NCBI GenBank assembly: GCA_031283905.1
Contig: JAITAW010000110.1
Location: 1-15,667, forward strand
Direction of reading: 5' to 3'
From: Treponema sp.
GTDB lineage: Bacteria > Spirochaetota > Spirochaetia > Treponematales > Breznakiellaceae
Length of the DNA stretch: 15,667 nucleotides
Both the position numbers and the translations under genes were made by a program. The notes under the pieces were generated by a model. It did no database searches. It saw only the letters and a list, made by a program, of their open reading frames with translations, and was not told the origin of the DNA. This document shows positions 13,591 to 15,667 of this stretch, piece after piece; positions within the stretch are counted from its first letter, which is position 1; the number at the start of each line of letters is the position of its first letter.

Positions 13591-15660
13591 ATGGCGGATG
13601 TGGGAAAACCTTCTGATATTGCGCTTGCGGCGAGCGTTGTTGCGGTAATAATCATGTTTATTGTCCCGCTCCCTACGGTTGTGCTTGACGCATTGATGGC
13701 GTTAAATTTCGTCCTCTCTATAGTTATTCTTTTGACAGTACTATATACAAAAAAAGCGACCGATTTCAGCCTGTTTCCAGCAGTACTGCTTGCGGTTACG
13801 GTTTTTGGGCTGGCGCTGAACATTTCATCTACACGGCTTATATTGACCAAAGGAGAGAATTTTGACGGCGACATGATACGGGCGTTTTCCTCCTTTGTAG
13901 TTGGTTCGTCCAACTCAATGGACGGGCTCGTGGTAGGATCAATCATATTTGTCATCATTATTGTTGTGCAGGTGGTGGTGATAACAAAAGGAGCCACGCG
14001 TACATCGGAAGTGGCGGCGCGGTTTACGCTAGACGCTATGCCGAACAAGTACATGGCGATTGATTCGGAGTACAGTTCCGGCGCCATTACGGAAGAGGAG
14101 GCTCGCAATCGCAAAGCCGAGGTGCAGCAGGAGGCGGATTACTACGGTTCAATGGACGGCGCGAGCAAATTTATTTCAGGCAACGTGAAAGCCGGCATCT
14201 TTATTACCGTGGTGAATGTCCTCGGCGGCATTATTGTCGGAACGGTGATGCATGGCGAACCGATTGGGTCCGCAGTGAACAACTACATACGCTTCACCAT
14301 AGGAGACGGGCTTCTATCCCAATTTCCGTCCTTGCTTGTGTCCACCGCAGTCGGCATCGTCGTATCGAGAGCCGCAACACCGGGCGATCTTGGGCAGGAA
14401 GTGGGCGTACAGTTCACCCGAGACGCCCGCATTTACTGGATTTCCGCGTTTGTATTGCTGGGACTTGCCTTGTTGCCGGGTTTCCCGCATGTCGTGTTGT
14501 TTGTCATGGCGGCGCTCATCGGGTATTACGCATATACCATCACGTTGAAGCAACGGCAAAAGGCGCGGGACGAATCCCTTACGGCGGGAAAGGCGGTGAA
14601 GCCCAAGGAAGATACGGGCGAGATGCCTTCCATTGTGCCGCTTGATGCGCTCTCCCTAGAGTTGGGCTACGGGCTTATTCCGCTTGTCGATAAAGACAAA
14701 GGCGCGGAATTGCTTGAGCGCGTACAGGGGGTGAGGCGGCAGTCCGCTCTTGATCTGGGCTTGGTGATTCCCAAGATACGCATCATTGACAACATGGCGC
14801 TTGAACCTTCAGAATACTGCTTCAAGATACGGGGCGTCGAGACGGGCAGGGGCAAGATACGCATGAACTACTACATGTGCATCAATCCGGGCTATGTAAA
14901 AGAAGAGTTGTACGGTGAAAAAACGCGGGATCCGGCGTTCGGGTTGCCAGCCGTGTGGATAAGCGATGAAAAGCGGGATGAAGCCGAACGCTTGGGATAC
15001 ACGGTGGTTGATCCGCCCACCATTATTTCAACTCATCTGACCGAGATCATCAAACGGAATGCGCCTGAAATACTGGGACGACAGGAAACGCAGGCTATTA
15101 TTGAAACGATAAAAAAGGAGTATCCTGCGGTTGTCGAGGAGGCTATGGGAGCAAAGGCGTTAAGCCTTGGAGAGATTCAGAAAGTGTTGCAGAATCTCCT
15201 GAAAGAACAGGTTTCTATCCGTAATATGGTGACGATTCTAGAGGCGCTCGCCGATTATGCTCCGCTGACGCATGACGCCCGCTTTCTTACGGAAAAAGCC
15301 CGTCAGGCGCTCGGCAGACAAATTTGCCACAGGTACGCGGACGAGAACAAGATTCTCCATGTCCTGATCCTTGAGCATAGCCTTGAGCAGAAGATCGTTG
15401 ACAGCAAAGTTGACACAACTTCCGGCGCCGTAGCCGCGCTGGAGCCTTCGGTGCAACGCTCATGGATAAAGGCGCTGACCCGCTCCATAAGCGCGGTTCA
15501 AGAACACGGGTATCTACCGGTTGTTGTGTGCGCGGAACAGGCGCGTTTCCTTGTCAAGTCGTCAACCGAGCGGGAACTGCCGGAACTGGTTGTGCTGTCC
15601 GTGCCGGAAATTTCCTCCGATATTACGCTTGAGTCATTGGGTACGATACGGCTGGAATGA
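13591..15660 (+). CDS. flhA: FlhA, export-gate platform protein
   Basis: FlhA forms the nonameric ring below the export gate that couples proton flow to secretion and docks chaperone-substrate complexes. The complete 689-residue product has a hydrophobic N-terminal half with about eight membrane segments, the conserved FHIPEP-region loop at about 138-200 (ARFTLDAMPNKYMAID, then AEVQQEADYYGSMDGASKF), a linker at about 320-350, and a soluble C-terminal domain at about 350-689. Lys193 aligns with Salmonella Lys203, but the residue aligned with Asp208 is Asn198 (SGN instead of RGD/KGD). ATG 13591 follows a purine-rich AAAAAGGAAAAAAT site. It lies 17 bases after flhB. Its TGA overlaps the next start codon. 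Confidence 0.97.
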   Translation: MADVGKPSDIALAASVVAVIIMFIVPLPTVVLDALMALNFVLSIVILLTVLYTKKATDFSLFPAVLLAVTVFGLALNISSTRLILTKGENFDGDMIRAFSSFVVGSSNSMDGLVVGSIIFVIIIVVQVVVITKGATRTSEVAARFTLDAMPNKYMAIDSEYSSGAITEEEARNRKAEVQQEADYYGSMDGASKFISGNVKAGIFITVVNVLGGIIVGTVMHGEPIGSAVNNYIRFTIGDGLLSQFPSLLVSTAVGIVVSRAATPGDLGQEVGVQFTRDARIYWISAFVLLGLALLPGFPHVVLFVMAALIGYYAYTITLKQRQKARDESLTAGKAVKPKEDTGEMPSIVPLDALSLELGYGLIPLVDKDKGAELLERVQGVRRQSALDLGLVIPKIRIIDNMALEPSEYCFKIRGVETGRGKIRMNYYMCINPGYVKEELYGEKTRDPAFGLPAVWISDEKRDEAERLGYTVVDPPTIISTHLTEIIKRNAPEILGRQETQAIIETIKKEYPAVVEEAMGAKALSLGEIQKVLQNLLKEQVSIRNMVTILEALADYAPLTHDARFLTEKARQALGRQICHRYADENKILHVLILEHSLEQKIVDSKVDTTSGAVAALEPSVQRSWIKALTRSISAVQEHGYLPVVVCAEQARFLVKSSTERELPELVVLSVPEISSDITLESLGTIRLE

Positions 15661-15667
15661 TGGACAG
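15657..15667 (+). CDS. Start of the next gene, probably flhF (partial)
   Basis: ATG 15657 overlaps the flhA stop by the common ATGA arrangement, with a second ATG at 15660. Only three to four codons are visible (M-M-D-...), so nothing can be read from the sequence. In treponemes flhA is followed by flhF, the SRP-type GTPase for flagellar placement, and the call rests on that order alone. Confidence 0.3.

Noticed and set aside
13542..14114. 190-codon minus-strand frame opposite flhA
   Set aside because: Shadow of flhA; its Thr/Ser/Ile-rich content mirrors the codons of the membrane helices on the other strand.

Overview
The window is a spirochaete flagellar/motility operon, most likely from a Treponema-type bacterium. 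Three things point there: the gene order (flbB, fliK, flgD, flgE, flbD, motA, motB, fliL, fliM, fliY, fliO, fliP, fliQ, fliR, flhB, flhA), the spirochaete-specific collar gene flbB, and a hook protein whose lysine 165 and only cysteine (178) fall on the residues that form the lysinoalanine cross-link in Treponema hooks. Base composition looks moderate, unlike AT-rich Borrelia. I cannot name a species. Short decayed ORFs and repeats between genes suggest a larger, less streamlined genome than T. pallidum, perhaps a gut treponeme; this is inference.

Layout. 1-108 is the end of a rubredoxin-domain protein (rubrerythrin-like) on the + strand, followed by three hairpins in a row, the last with a good T-tract. 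A sigma70-like promoter candidate near 284-312 precedes flbB. From 364 to the right edge every recognised gene is on the + strand and mostly tightly packed. 364-6763 encodes collar, hook and stator parts (FlbB, FliK, FlgD, FlgE, FlbD, MotA, MotB, FliL). 6967-9068 encodes switch proteins FliM and FliY. 9127-15660 encodes the export gate (FliO, FliP, FliQ, FliR, FlhB, FlhA). The next gene, probably flhF, may start at 15657.

How they work together. FlhA/FlhB/FliP/FliQ/FliR form the export gate, with FliO assisting FliP assembly. FliK sets hook length and switches FlhB specificity. FlgD caps the growing FlgE hook. MotA/MotB are the stator, helped by FliL. FliM/FliY are part of the C-ring that receives CheY-P. 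FlbB builds the spirochaete periplasmic collar that recruits stators.

The non-obvious content is between the genes: a 20-bp hairpin at the flbB stop codon, a possible Shine-Dalgarno-masking hairpin before fliK, a probable CTG start for fliO that restores a signal peptide, a decayed lipoprotein-like ORF between fliP and fliQ, a shared hairpin+GATGCCTGT module in two gaps, and five tandem 23-bp units, each an inverted repeat with a variable centre, directly upstream of flhB.
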